From Paguma larvata (lineage: Eukaryota > Chordata > Mammalia > Carnivora > Viverridae), in the NCBI GenBank assembly GCA_030068075.1, contig CM057824.1, positions 130,562,414 through 130,626,413 of the forward strand: a DNA stretch of 64,000 nt. The letters are read 5' to 3'. Under the pieces are notes generated by a model, which was not told the origin of the DNA, did not search any database, and saw only the letters and a program-made list of their open reading frames with translations. Below, one piece after another: positions 49,506-62,040 of the stretch (its first letter is position 1; every line of letters starts with the position of its first letter). A program made the translations under genes and the position numbers.

Positions 49506-49762
49506 TTAAAGGAAAAAGGTATTTATGAAGAAACCCATTATATACAGTGTTAGTAATTTGTCTTTATAGGATGATGCTGTCATTGTTTTAATTTAAAGGT
49601 AAAATATGCATATCAGTCTTTGAAAAGATAAAAACGATACAAAAATATAAGTCCTGGAATTTACAATATGTTTTGCTGAAACTTGCTAATCAAGCGTTTT
49701 GGAGAATTCATAATTTTGACTATTTTACTCATAGAAAGAGTATTTTTTTTCTGAATATTTTA

Positions 49763-49826
49763 TTCATGTGTGTATGTATGTGTGCATGTGTGTGTGTGTT
49801 CGTGTGCATGTGTGTGTGAGAGAGAG
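49763..49826. repeat. TG-rich / GA microsatellite
   Basis: Imperfect (TG)n with ATG and CGTG interruptions, running into GAGAGAGAGAC. Confidence 0.85.
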
Positions 49827-50619
49827 ACAGAAAGAGAATTTGCTTATTAACGTGACATTTTACTGCAAAACATATAAGTACTTTTTACATACCAAAATAT
49901 GAATCTCAGTCAGTATGATCTAAGGATCTATTTCATAGCTGTTACAATCTTAAAAAATATAATGTTTTTGCAGATTTATGGTAGAAGTGGAGTTGATCTT
50001 CCTTTTCAAGACTGTGGAAGAGTTTGAATAGCAACAGAAGAGCAGGTTTTGTAATCTACGGTTTCTGTTGCTCTGCTGGTTTATCTGAGATTTCAGTATT
50101 ACATTTGATCTGAAAGCTTAAGAGGATGACCATGGTGAGGAAATGCAAGCCCTCTCCATCTTACTGTGGATGGCACTTCAATCTCCTGTTAAGAGTTGTA
50201 TGTCTCTAAAACACAGACAAAGGTGAAATAGAAATATCATAGGATCACTGTTTCCATTTCTGTAAAAAGAATATAATAATAACACCTTATGGAATTATTA
50301 TGGATATTCATGTATTTAATATAAATCAAGGTCAATATGCAAGACTTGTCTCACAGTAGGTAGAACTGAATGTTAGTGGCAATGAATAAATCAGTGTTTC
50401 TGTTGTCAGGTAGGCTTGCATTGAAAATTGAAGTAGGTCTATTTAAAAAGGAAATGGTAATCTGAGCCCTCAGTTTATTTCAGTTTTACACGGCAACATA
50501 TATCACATAATTTCAGCCATGTTCTCTTCCTTCTTGTCTGTCTGCAGAAGTACTCCATTTTCTCAAGACCACTCTCTTTGACCTGTGTGATATACCAATA
50601 TGTAGAAGATTTATACCAG

Positions 50620-50830
50620 ATATTAGGCTTTACAACTGCTGGATCCACACTGTCTGGATTTATTTTTTGAGAACATCGCTTACTAGTTGTCTTCCTTTGG
50701 GCAAGTTACTTAACCTCTCTTTTGCTCATTTTCTTGCCTAGAAAAGGAGGATAACTATGGTTCCTCACTCCTACGATGGGTATGAGGACTAAATGTAATA
50801 GGTAATGTGTAAAGCACTCAGAAAACCTCA
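50620..50830 (+). repeat. MIR-like relic, well kept
   Basis: GGGCAAGTTACTTAACCTCT followed by TTGCCTAGAAAAGGAGGATA, GGTATGAGGACTAAATGTAA and GTAAAGCACTCAGAA match the MIR core and 3' half closely. Confidence 0.75.
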
Positions 50831-53800
50831 GATCTCAATAGATGTTACTTATGATTTTCTACATGATGTATCGCAATATCTCATGATACCAGTTTATATG
50901 TTTATCTTCTACAGGAGCTTCTGAGCTGCCGAGCAGTAAGGAAAATGTTACTTATTTTTTTAAATTTCAAGTCTATTCTTATTCAAGCAGATGAAAGGAA
51001 ATTAATATTTTGATTGTTGTTATGCCTAATTTTAAGAGTGTTCTTGAATGTAAATTCCCTGTTAACAGGTGTTTAAACGTCTTAAATTTGTGCCCTCCCC
51101 CAAGATGACCAGAACCTAATTTTATTCAAAATGCCACTGGATTCTCTTTTCACGAATCCAACCATTTAACTCTCAGATCTTGCCCCATAAAATCATATAT
51201 TTTTCTCTTAAAGTAACTTTTAAAATAAATCCTTTCCTTCTCCTTCCCACTTATCTTTATTGTCATAGTCCAGTCTTCTTGAGATTTTCTTCTCTACTCA
51301 CTTCTGCTTCATCCCTTGGTTTAGATTTTTTGCCATCATCAAAGGGTACTTCTAGCTCGCTTCTCAATTACATGCCTGCATTGATACTCCAGTTTGGGGA
51401 CACTTTATTCTTATTGATTTTTTTTTTCAGTTTAATTAAAGATCATTTTTACAATGGCATACGCTAAGTAAAGAAATGAAACTCTAGTTTCTGTTGTCTG
51501 ACAAAAAAGAAAGTATGAGGAAGACAAGCAAAAACCAAGCAATAGTAGCAAAAAATCTAAGAAAGTTTAATAATTATTTTTTCATAATTAAAAAATTTTC
51601 TCTAAATGGTATTTATTTAGTGATTTTCTTCTGACTTTTTTTGGACATGCATTATTTTATTAAACTAACCTCTAAATATTTGAATTAAGATGTTATTTGC
51701 TGCTAGGACATACTACAGCTTTCTAAACACTGTTTGAAATAACCTGTCTCTGTTTGTATAGCTGCTTTATGAAACAGTCCATATCCCTTTTCAGAAAGGG
51801 TTTATGTTATCACTAGTTGTACAGGTAAGAGAAGGTACAACTAGTTTTGTTAGATTTGTTTTAAATGATAATGATTATATACTTAAAAATGCACTAAGGA
51901 AATTTCTATTTTTACTAGGGTATTTAAGACAAAGCTTGCAATTCTTCAGGGATTTCTTTGATATGATTATATGAATTTTTGCCAAATAAATATTTTTTTG
52001 TAAATAACTATTTGAAAAATAGAAAAATATGCTTGAAAACAAAACTAGTTTTGCTAATAGGTTGTCATTTGGATTCTAAGTATTCATTAACCAGGAGGTG
52101 GCTAATGAGCAGATGTTTAATGAGCAACAGAAATGAATCGGAAGGTTTTTTTCTGCTTGTTTATATCACACTGAATGAAGGTATAGATGTGGTTGATGAA
52201 ATAAAAAATCTAAATAGTATCCAATTTGATAGGACTAAATGGAAAGACCTTCTATTAATAGAATTTAATATGATACAGAAACTTGCATTAGAATTTCAGA
52301 AAGTTACTGATATAGTTTTAGAGATAAATGAAAGTAATATACAAATAGCATCAATAAAAATATTGATAGAAATGTAATCAACTCATTGAATATACATTGG
52401 TATACTCATTGATACCCTCTTTTGTATCTCATTACCTTGGCAATCATGTTACTGCTCATTTACTGGGGTAGGAAGTTACGTGGCTGTTTTGTTTTTCAAA
52501 TTCTGTATATCCGTGGATTCCTCCATCTTGGCCTCAAGATTACTTACCAGAGATTTCTTACACACTGTGGATCTCTCATAAGATAATCAGAAAGCTACTA
52601 AAAAAGCATTAGAACATTTTATGCACATATTTAATAGAACATTGGGAAGATGTATTAGATGAGTTTGCATTTTATAAAATGGAAAATCCCAATTTTCAGA
52701 AGACTTTTCTATTTTGAAACAGCTATTTTTTTTTACCTTGTTCTATTTGGTCTATCATTTAAAACTAATTTTCAGGTACAGAAATCTTAAATTTGGGTCT
52801 TCTAAGTGAAATTTTTCAAAGAAGCAAGTTGTTATGCCTCTACCTTAATAAAAATCCTTTGCTGGTCCATCTGTGCAAATAGTTTCCTTTAATGGGCTCT
52901 TAAGCACTACATTTTATTAGTGATCAATTGTAATTTTTCTTTACTTCCCTACAGTAATCACCAAAGCAAAAATTACAGCTTTTCTCTGAATTTTACTTTA
53001 TCTCTGCTGATGAAATAAAATCATTTTATTTTAACCTCCCTTCTCAATCTAAATATGGAACACATTGTGAGGGATAACACAGTTGAATTAATTATTATTT
53101 ATTCCAAAATTTATCTCTATAGTCATTAAGGAAATCTTACAATACTAGGTTTTTATATTATTGTCTTTATTTTTATATTTAATTTACATGCTGATGCAAC
53201 TGAACCATACAGATTAAATACCCTATAATGATCAAATTCCAATGTAATTTTTCATGTCCATAAAATACCACAACATTAGGCTTCTAATTACATGTTTGAT
53301 TCTTTTTAATGGATTTATAATTGATGGCAAAGACCTTTCTGAATTGCCTAATAAAAAGAGCATGAGGATAGGAATCAGCCACTTCTTCCTCTGTTACTCT
53401 ATAAAGAATTTATCTGTGTATAACTATGAGGAATGTATACCCTGAAGTTTCCATTTAATATGTAGTCAATATTACATAAGATTATGCATATGCATGGGCT
53501 TTTGAAAATGTAAGTGGTATGCAAGTGGAGGTATTGATATTGGGTAGGAACATCTGAAGACAACTTGATTCGTTACCCTGGATTAATAGATACACAGTAA
53601 TCTTACAGGTCTGCTTCAGGTCAAGTGACTGATTGAATGACTACTTGCATTGGTTTACTGGACCTGCCAAATTTGAGTGATTATCCAGTTGATACTGTGG
53701 ACTGGATATAAAATGCAAAACTGAATCCATTTTAATGTGAATAGCTCCTTACTTTGCATTTCACAAACTCTCCCAGTTAATAACAGAGATAGAAAAGGGA

Positions 53801-54159
53801 AAATTGTGAATTTCTTTACGGGTGACCTGGAAAAATTATCATTTTAGAATCCATGTGATGTAATTAACCCAACCTCTGCTTTTAGCAGGATTTAAGTCAC
53901 AGATTATGTTCTACTCATGTGACTGTTTTTGTCTGTTTGTTTGTTTGTTTTGGTGCTGGTGGGGATTATGAATGTCAACAGAACTCTAGAGTCTCAAATA
54001 CCAACAGTTTGGCCAAAATAAAGAATATGCATTGATTCATATTGCTTTCTGTGTTCCTCATTGACCCCTTTTTGGTTCCTTCTTTTTTTATTCCAGCTCT
54101 GTATTATGCCAACCCCATTTAGTGTAGTATTTCACTTTTAGATTTGTAACATTTTTGTT
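50831..54159. other. AT-rich intronic sequence with one 132-codon reading frame
   Basis: No SINE, L1 or LTR recognised in over 3 kb. It holds the longest repeat-free reading frame of the intron (51979-52377, plus), which shows no domain I know and is within what chance allows in such AT-rich DNA. Confidence 0.5.
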
Positions 54160-54260
54160 TGTTCTACTAGAATGCAAGATCAAATGCAAATATCAAAGTC
54201 AGGGACTGTGTCTTATTGATCTTTGGATTTCCCCATCAGGTTCATCACTGGTCTAGCAAG
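54160..54260 (+). repeat. L2-like LINE 3' end relic
   Basis: CTACTAGAATGCAAGATCAA and CAGGGACTGTGTCTTATTGA match the L2 3' words CTAGAATGTAAGCTCC ... CAGGGACTTTGTCTTGTT. Confidence 0.55.
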
Positions 54261-54699
54261 AGGCCGAGAGCTGTTTTAGCATTGGGTGTATTACTTTTTT
54301 GGTGCCTTCCTTTGTTAACAGGGAAATGAAAATGAACACACTAGGCAGATCCCTGTATGACTGTAAGAGTTAAACGGGTTAATGCCCTAAGTCCGTGCTT
54401 GGCAGACACAGGCATTAAACATGTTAGCTGTTGTTGGTTATCATTAATGTTCTTTTCTTGAAGGTTGCAGGAACTCTGAAAGCAGTATCCAAAATGAATT
54501 TGGCTATGGGAATTATTAAATATTTGCTTGGTAACAGTACGAGAACCTTGATTTTCTTTTATCAAGTGACTTTACATTTTCCACTCTTCAGACCAAGTTA
54601 TCTGGGCCCTGTGTCACTTGGTTTCCACTGAGCTGTGTGGTGCAGATGAAGGGGAGTTTGTACCGCTTCAGGGAGGGCTGGCAGCAGCAGATTTTAAAG

Positions 54700-54875
54700 A
54701 AGTTTTTATTTAAATTCCAGTTAGCTAACAAAGTTTCAGGTATACAAGTTAGTGATTCAACACTTACATACAGTACCGGGTGCTCATCACAAGTGCCTTC
54801 CTTAATCCCTATCTCCTGTTTCACCTATCCCCCATTCACCTCCACTTGGATAACCATCCGTTTGTTCTCTAGATT
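54700..54875 (-). mobile_element. LINE-1 3' end fragment (carnivore-type L1), antisense
   Basis: TTTTTATTTAAATTCCAGTT, GTTTCAGGTATACAAGTTAG, GTGATTCAACACTTACATAC, GGTGCTCATCACAAGTGCCT and CATCCGTTTGTTCTCTAG follow the reverse complement of the carnivore L1 3' UTR. Heavily 5'-truncated. Confidence 0.8.
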
Positions 54876-54934
54876 TTTTTTCTTCGGGAACTGCTTCAGT
54901 TCTAGGTGGTCACTCCCTTTCCCTGGGTTTGTCT

Positions 54935-55175
54935 CTTAGCCAGTGACCAGTAGAGGTGGATATTAAAGTGTGGGCCTCACTGCTCATCTTGGAAAACTTT
55001 TAAAGCACTCCCAGCTGCAGAGATTTCCATGGGGCTAGCTGAAGCTGCCATTGGGTCTATATTGCAGTTTGACATCTCCCTCTTCTTAATCCTGTGTGTC
55101 CCCCTTCATTTTCACAGGTTTTAACCCCAAGAGCACTCCTTAATAAACATCCTAAATGCTAAAGCACCTCAGAAA
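54935..55175 (+). repeat. Possible ancient LTR-type repeat
   Basis: The run AAAGCACTCCCAGCTGCAGA ... GAGCACTCCTTAATAAACAT resembles a dispersed mammalian repeat that I recall ending in an AATAAA and a 'CCTGCATGCTAA' phrase. I cannot name the family with confidence. Confidence 0.35.
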
Positions 55176-58100
55176 CCCAAACTGAGGTGCAAGTACCATA
55201 ACTTTTCACGTAGTGGCTGTTTAATAAGCCACTGAAAGTTGAGCTGAAAAACAAAATATAAAGAATTCTATCTTCAACGTCCAAGGTTTTTGCAACTCAG
55301 GTTTCCTTAGCTACATTTGGTTGCAGATAAGACTACTCGTAGTAGGTGTTTTGGCTCAGTATTGTGGCCCCGGCCCCAAGCACAGTGTCCGATGCCTTAA
55401 TAGGCTCAGGGCATAGTGTTGTGTGAAACAGCAGGCAGAATGTTTCTGTAACTTTGTAACAGTTGCTGCCTAACAACTTTCATTGTCCACTCCTTTTCCA
55501 AGTCAATCCTTTGAAGTCTCATAATCCTTTGAAGGAATACCTTTATCTTTGGTACTGCAAGACAATTACTAATTTTCTGTTTTGGTGCTCTCCATAGCTA
55601 GGATTGAACAGAAATGGTGGCTCAGGTAATCAGCCTCAAAGACATTTCTCCCTTATTGTTGTTGCTATCAGGCTAGCCTCTCCAACAGAGGGAGAGAATC
55701 TTTTAACCGTGATCTTAGTGAGCTCTATAACTGAGGACTCTAACTCATGATACCTTTTTCTTCAGTGCATTCCGGAGATTTCCATCCAAGTCTACTACTG
55801 TTGTAACTTGTAGAATCTTTCCTTCTAGCACCGAGTAAAGATTCTGTGGGGCCTATGCTGGACAGAATTTAAGGAGTTGTCATCTACATTGAACATTGAA
55901 AATCTTCCCTTCCCTCAAGCCCATAAACTCCATTTTCCTTAGAATGAATTGCTTTCCCAGAAGGGTTTTGGTCCCTTAGGCAAATAGACCTCTGGTGGCC
56001 CACACAATATTCCTGCCAACCAGACAAGCTCAGACAGGTTAGAAACCCTGTAATGAACCCAATTTAGGTTCCAGCTGGAGTTTCCACCATAATTAGAAAG
56101 CGCATGATTGCATAGTATCTTGCTTATTCTTTTCCTCTAAAGCAAAAATAAAAATAGACAATATTAGACTATTTAGCACAGAACTCTCAGCTTTTAAAGG
56201 AAATTTACAGAAAATAAAGAGTTCACAAGCATCAGATGGTCAATTCTGATACTTTTTCGTATTTTTGTTTTTTGCTATGCTTCACTGTTCTCATTATCTA
56301 CCATTTTCCACCATGTACTCACCCTTTAAAGCTGTGCATGTAATTTCTTTTACTTAGAGCAGATTCTTTATTGAATAGCAGCATAAAAAAAAGTCAAAAG
56401 CCAAAAAAATGTGATTCTTTTTGATGTTGTGAAGATGTTGAGAAAGTGTTAATATAATTTTATAGAATTAACAAATTATACTGACAGGCCTACTTAGAAA
56501 TTTAAAATTTACTTCTGAGTATTTATATGGTGGTTATACATTTAAATGTTGAAAGGTAAAATGACTTTGTAATATAAAAATTGAGGATGGACATCAGGGT
56601 ATATATAGTTGATAACTTTTCTCATTATTTCATGTTGTCTATATTTCCAATAATTTTTTTTTACAGGTTTTGGTGAAACGCATCTGTGAAGCATGTCAAC
56701 CAGATACTACTTAAAATAGTTAACTTTCATTAGTTTCCAGTTATTTTTATGTGTTTTTCCCTGATTTGTTTTTCTGAATTCTAGAGGTCTACTTTGTAGA
56801 CTACATTTTATAAATAATCTATTGTTATCTCTAAATTTAATTTTTTTGCCATTTATTTGTATGTGACATCTTTTAAAATTATTAATTTCGGTGCGCATGT
56901 TTATGTTCCTTATATTATTTCTAATGCTGTATATTTTTCATCTATTATTTTGGTCACAAGTATATTCTTTTTAAGAAACTAGCTTTTATGCTTATTCACC
57001 CATTTCTATCCTTTTGTGTTTTATTTTCTGTTACATTAAGTTTTATCCATATATCTTCTAATTTTTTCTTTGTATTTTATTGCTAATTTTCTTCTCCATA
57101 TATAGTATATACTATTATTTTGGGTATCTATAGTATAATAGTGTGTGTTACATATGTACACATATACTATTCTCACAGGTTTAGATTTAAACTATTCTTT
57201 TTTTAAACTCTGTATTTTTATATAATTGGGAATCTCAGATTTTATTTCCATGTAGATTTAGGAGATGATCCTTAGAAATACCAATTACTCAGCCCAAGCC
57301 AAGATCTAGAATGAAATTTCATATTTTCATTGGTTTGACTTCAGATTTAGAAATTCTGATTTTAATAAAATAAGCTTTGTATACTACAGGTTACTACAGG
57401 TCATTCTTCCTCAGTCAACTGTCATTGCCAAAGCTTTGTCATTTTGTGCTATTGCATAATCTGAATTACAAATATTTTGATAATATTACATATTAGGAGA
57501 GTAGGCATAAATAGAAGTTCATTGTTGAATATAGTTTGGACATGTTGCCATACTATAGAAGATGCAAGGTATTCAGACAGATTATTTGCTTTTAAAAATT
57601 CATTTTAAATCTTTTACTTCAATTTTTAAATGTTACTACTTAATATACTCTTGTGGCCTAACTTCATAGATTAATGTAAAATGGTAGGATTGTAACTTTG
57701 ATTAAGGTCTTGAAGATATACTCTTCATTTATACTAGCTCATGATCCTTATAACAAAATATATAGAGGCATAGCTTGTAATCACAGATTTAATAAACTCT
57801 ATTAAGATGTACTGCTAAAGAATAATTACTAAAATATTAATATTAACACACATGCATATAGAATAACTATATATTAATACCTCAATGTTCATGATTAATG
57901 ATCTTTAGACAGTCCATTATTAGACATAGTTGACAGTTCCATCTACAAGTCTGTGCATAAGTAGAAATAAAATACAAATGCTAAGTTTTAAAATATGAAA
58001 GAAAATATTGTCTCCAGGTTGTTGTATCACTGGCAACTCTATCGGAGTAATTCAAAAAGTAAATAAATTGGTTCTAAAAGAAGTTATATCAAGCTCTACT

Positions 58101-58518
58101 TTAAATTGTTAGAAGGGAAATGAATTGAAATTTGACTAAGCAATATATTTTTGTAAAAGTTAATTCAAGTTTGCCCATTAAATTTTGATTCTGAATGTTT
58201 GTCTTAAAGAGAAATTTGAATGTCAGCCAAGCAGGATAAAACCTGAACGTGGACTTGAAGGTAACCTTTAGACTCTTGTCTCCTAGTCCCGAGAGAAGAA
58301 TCAGTGAGAGTGTTTATGTCTCACAAACTTTACAGATTAAAACCTTCTTAGAATGAAATTTCTTAAGTGCAGAAATGAAAAAAGCTGTCACTTAAAACCC
58401 TAAGTTGGGAGAATTTTATTTTGACATTCACGGGAAAGTATATCCCAAGCACTTGAATGGAAAATGAAATAAGGTATCAGCCTCAGGAAAGAAATGCATG
58501 TATGGTATTTCCTTTTCT
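55176..58518. other. AT-rich intronic sequence, possible eroded antisense L1 at about 56,700-57,120
   Basis: TTTCTAATGCTGTATATTTTTC, AAGAAACTAGCTTTTATGCT and TTTGTATTTTATTGCTAATT recall the antisense of L1 ORF2 but are too diverged for a firm call. Nothing else was recognised in this stretch. Confidence 0.35.
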
Positions 58519-58739
58519 TTTATTTTTTTTTTAATTTTTAATGTTTATTATTGAGAGACAGAGAGAGAAGCATGAGCAGGGGAGGGGCAGAGAGTGATGG
58601 AGACAGAATCGGAAGCAGGCTCCAAGCTCTGAGCTGTCAGAACGGAGCCCGATGGCGGGGCTCAAACTCACAAATTATGAGATCATGACCTGAGCTGAAG
58701 TCAGATGCTTAACCGACTGAGCCACCACCCAGGCACCCC
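58519..58739 (-). mobile_element. CAN/SINEC SINE
   Basis: Minus-strand copy with head complement GAGCCACCACCCAGGCACCC, which has a 3-bp duplication (CAC/ACC) in the head. An imperfect target-site duplication is possible (TGGTATTTCCTTTT at 58503, TGGCATTTATTTTT at 58739). Confidence 0.92.
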
Positions 58740-59374
58740 TGGCATTTATTTTTCTAACATTTCTTAATTTTTGGACAACGCAGCTTTGTTACATGTTATG
58801 TTTGGTATCTATTTGATATTTCTGGATAAACAGAGAAAAGAGGTTAAAAACAGAGATTCCACTAAACTAAGCTAAATTTACCTCCCAAACACTTTGACAT
58901 CAACTATGTGGTCATCCTGTGAAACTGTTCATATAATTTATGCATGTATATGTGATTATGTCCACTGGACAACTTAGTAGGGTAGTTACAAAGTAGCTTT
59001 ATTGTTTCTCTTGATCTAGCAAGATATCTAATAGGTCATGAGCAGGAAACTACACTGATGATTCCCTTTAAATAATGATAATTTTAATGTATTAATAAAA
59101 TATTTTTTAGGGAGAGAATAATGATGGGGGACCTGAGATATTTTGTGAGCAGCTCTGCTTGACCAGTGTCCTATTAGTCTGTGCTCATTAATTTGAAGTG
59201 GAATGAACTCTCAGAAGGACATACAGTTCCTCCGTTGTGTGTTAAGTACAAAAGCATATCACATCTCAAAACAAATGGGAAGCACTGTGGAAAGTGCTGG
59301 TAGAGGTTAGTGGTGAGGAGAAAGCTCAAGAGCCCCACATGTGGGATTAGGCTAATAACCTCACCACGAGGTAC

Positions 59375-59525
59375 CTGTTATTTACACTTCCTAAGCCTTC
59401 ATTTCCTCATTTGTAAAATTATAATAAGAAGCCTAACTCACACACTTGATAGAAGAATTGAAAGAGAAAATCCATGTTAATACAGTGTCTGGAACATCCC
59501 ATTCTCAGTAATTATTAGCTCTTAT
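59375..59525 (+). repeat. MIR-like relic
   Basis: TCATTTCCTCATTTGTAAAA followed by ATACAGTGTCTGGAACATCC match the MIR middle and 3' end. Confidence 0.65.
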
Positions 59526-59745
59526 CACCATAATTATTACACTTATACATCGCTAAATACATATTATATACTTCTGTGGGACTAGAAATCCATTAGGATG
59601 AATAAAAGATGAAATGGTACACCTGTTCTTAAAATTCCTCATTTTAGGACTAGCTTTATATCCAATAAACTACTTTCTCTCTTGGGATAGAAATTCTGGC
59701 TTAGGCATTTTTATTCACACTGAATCAACTACTGTGTGTATCCAT

Positions 59746-59748
<3 letters not shown>

Positions 59749-59780
<32 letters not shown>
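59749..59780. repeat. A32 homopolymer
   Basis: Thirty-two uninterrupted A bases followed by CAAGAACAAAAGC. No element body is recognised upstream. Similar 16-17-bp words flank it (see findings). Confidence 0.95.
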
Positions 59781-59781
<1 letters not shown>

Positions 59782-60574
59782 AAGAACAAAAGCCGGTGTG
59801 TATATATTAGAAACCTTACAAAGGCTGACAGGATTCATTTTAAGATCTAAACCTAGAGTCAGGTTGTCATATTTACTAATGAAACTTTCCAATAGTATAT
59901 TCCTTGATCAGCAATGTTTATTGAATATATCTGTGATTAAAAGTTGCCAAAACATTGTGGAATTATAAAAGAAATTAATAAGGAAATAGATTTTTTTTTT
60001 TTTACTTACTTTCTCCTGTGGTGTAATTTTATTTTACATTTGTTGCCCGCTCTTCTAACTCATTTGTCAAGTTGCAAAAATTCCTCGAGAGACACATTAA
60101 AATAAACAGATACTGCCAGTGGAGAGCAAGTGACAGAGACACATGTTGTTTTTGTCACAAAAGACTTCCCGTTTCTTCTCCTAAAGAAAAAACCGACCTG
60201 AAAGGCCAGGAGCAGTCCAGTCCTGTTCAAGATTGCTGAACTCAAAGAATTGTTGCTAGTGTAGAAAGTTACAGTGTAGCTTGGATTTAAACATTTAACT
60301 ATTGAGAATACACAGATAGAAAAGGATATCAAGATGAGGAGGCAAAGGGAAACTTGCAGATTTGAGGATACACATCAGTAATGGAGCTGGAATCATGTAA
60401 CACCAAAGGCATCAAACAGTTGACTATATTTTTCTTTCCAATTATTTCTTAGGCATTATATCACCTCTTTAATAATATGTTATAATGAATACTTTTTATT
60501 ATCCATATTCCTGCTCCTTTGTGGAATACCTTTTAAGGAGTGTTTCTTTGTTACGTATTTTTGCCAGAAAAAAG

Positions 60575-60690
60575 CTTTAGATACAATTGTTGAATCAGTA
60601 CATTGTACACCTGAAACTAATACAAGATGCATGTTAAATACGCTGGAAAAGCAACATGTATAATATTAAATTATAATAAACTTATAAATA
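60575..60690 (+). mobile_element. LINE-1 3' terminal fragment
   Basis: ATTGTTGAATCAGTACATTG, TACACCTGAAACTAATACAA and a run of TTATAATAAACTTATAAATA match the terminal part of carnivore L1 3' ends. Very short. Confidence 0.6.
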
Positions 60691-61211
60691 AACTTAGGAT
60701 ATAGAAATATAAAATATACAACAACATATATGAAAACATTAAAATATAAATATAGAAAATATAAACTTATAATATTGGAAGATTCAGGCGTCTAAAACCA
60801 GATTTAAAGGCACACCTCTGGAAGAGTTAAAAATGCTTTCTTAAGCACTTTAAACTTCACCTTTTTAATGCTGATGAAAATATTATAAAAAATTTAAAAT
60901 AGCCGTTACGTGACGGTCAAAAGATCACAGGGAAGAAGGAGAGTGATTGCAGCAAATACAAATAAATTATTGAGATATAATGGAGAGATGGAATTACATA
61001 TTTTGTTTTTGTTGCTTGAAATGGTTTACCATATAATGGCAATTCCATTTTCAAGATATCGCATATATAACTCTAATATTCTCAAGGTTTCCAGACGTTG
61101 GAGGAATAACCTCTCCTTTTATTGTCCAGTATTTGAACACTTATATTCCACAAGTGTAAGTGATTCCTAATCGGGACAAAGTACTCACACATTCTACAAA
61201 TTCTGATTCTT

Positions 61212-61431
61212 TTTTTAAATTTTTTTTTAACATTTATTTATTTTTGAGAGACATAGAGACAGAGTATGAGCAGGGGAAGGGCAGAGAGAGAGGGAGACAC
61301 AGAATCTGAAGCAGGCTCCAGGCTCTGAGCAAGCAGCACAGAGCCCGATGCGAGGCTCGAACTCACAGACTGTGAGATCATGACCTGAGCCGAAGTTAGC
61401 CGCTCAACCAACTGAGCCACCCAGGCGCCCC
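61212..61431 (-). mobile_element. CAN/SINEC SINE, little diverged
   Basis: Full minus-strand copy with a perfect 15-bp target-site duplication CAAATTCTGATTCTT (61197-61211 and 61432-61446). A candidate young insertion. Confidence 0.96.
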
Positions 61432-61571
61432 CAAATTCTGATTCTTACTCGCCCTCTCTCATCGGATGTTCACAATTCCTCCCCAGTTATAACTGGTCTT
61501 CTTGGGAATGTACATGGAGATGTACTTGATGCTCTTACGTTTAACCAAAGCATTTTTAAACTTATCATTAA

Positions 61572-61595
61572 ATTTTTTTAATAGTGTTTATTTTT

Positions 61596-61629
<34 letters not shown>

Positions 61630-61802
61630 AGGAACAGGGGAGGGGCAGAGAGAGAGGGCGGCAGAGGATTAGAAGCAGGCTCTGTGCTGGCAGTTGGAGA
61701 GCACCATGTGGGGTTCAAACTCAGGAACCAAACTCACAAACAGTGAGATCATGACCTGAGCTGAAGTCGGACACCTAACTGGCGGAGGCACGCAGGCCCT
61801 GC
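61572..61802 (-). mobile_element. CAN/SINEC SINE, diverged
   Basis: TTTATTTTTGAGAGAGAGAG, a GA microsatellite (61596-61620), GTGAGATCATGACCTGAGCT and a degraded head (GGAGGCACGCAGGCCCT). It contains a short internal duplication near 61711-61742 (AACTCAGGAACCAAACTCAC). Confidence 0.88.
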
Positions 61803-61930
61803 AAGTTGCCATTTTTAAAAGCCTTTTCTTGGGGTGGAAGATAATATAATGCAGTGACAACATTAAGTAGCTAAAACTGGGTATTGGTTGTTCTGGTCTG
61901 AGAGGCTTCAGCCTCTCACCTTCCCTGTTT

Positions 61931-61947
61931 TTTATTATTTATTATTT

Positions 61948-62011
<64 letters not shown>

Positions 62012-62040
62012 TACATTCATTCATTCATTCATTTATTTGT
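61931..62040. repeat. (TTTA)n / (ATTC)n microsatellite
   Basis: About 110 bp of TTA, TTTA and then ATTC units, one of the longest microsatellites of the window. No SINE body adjoins it. Confidence 0.95.
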
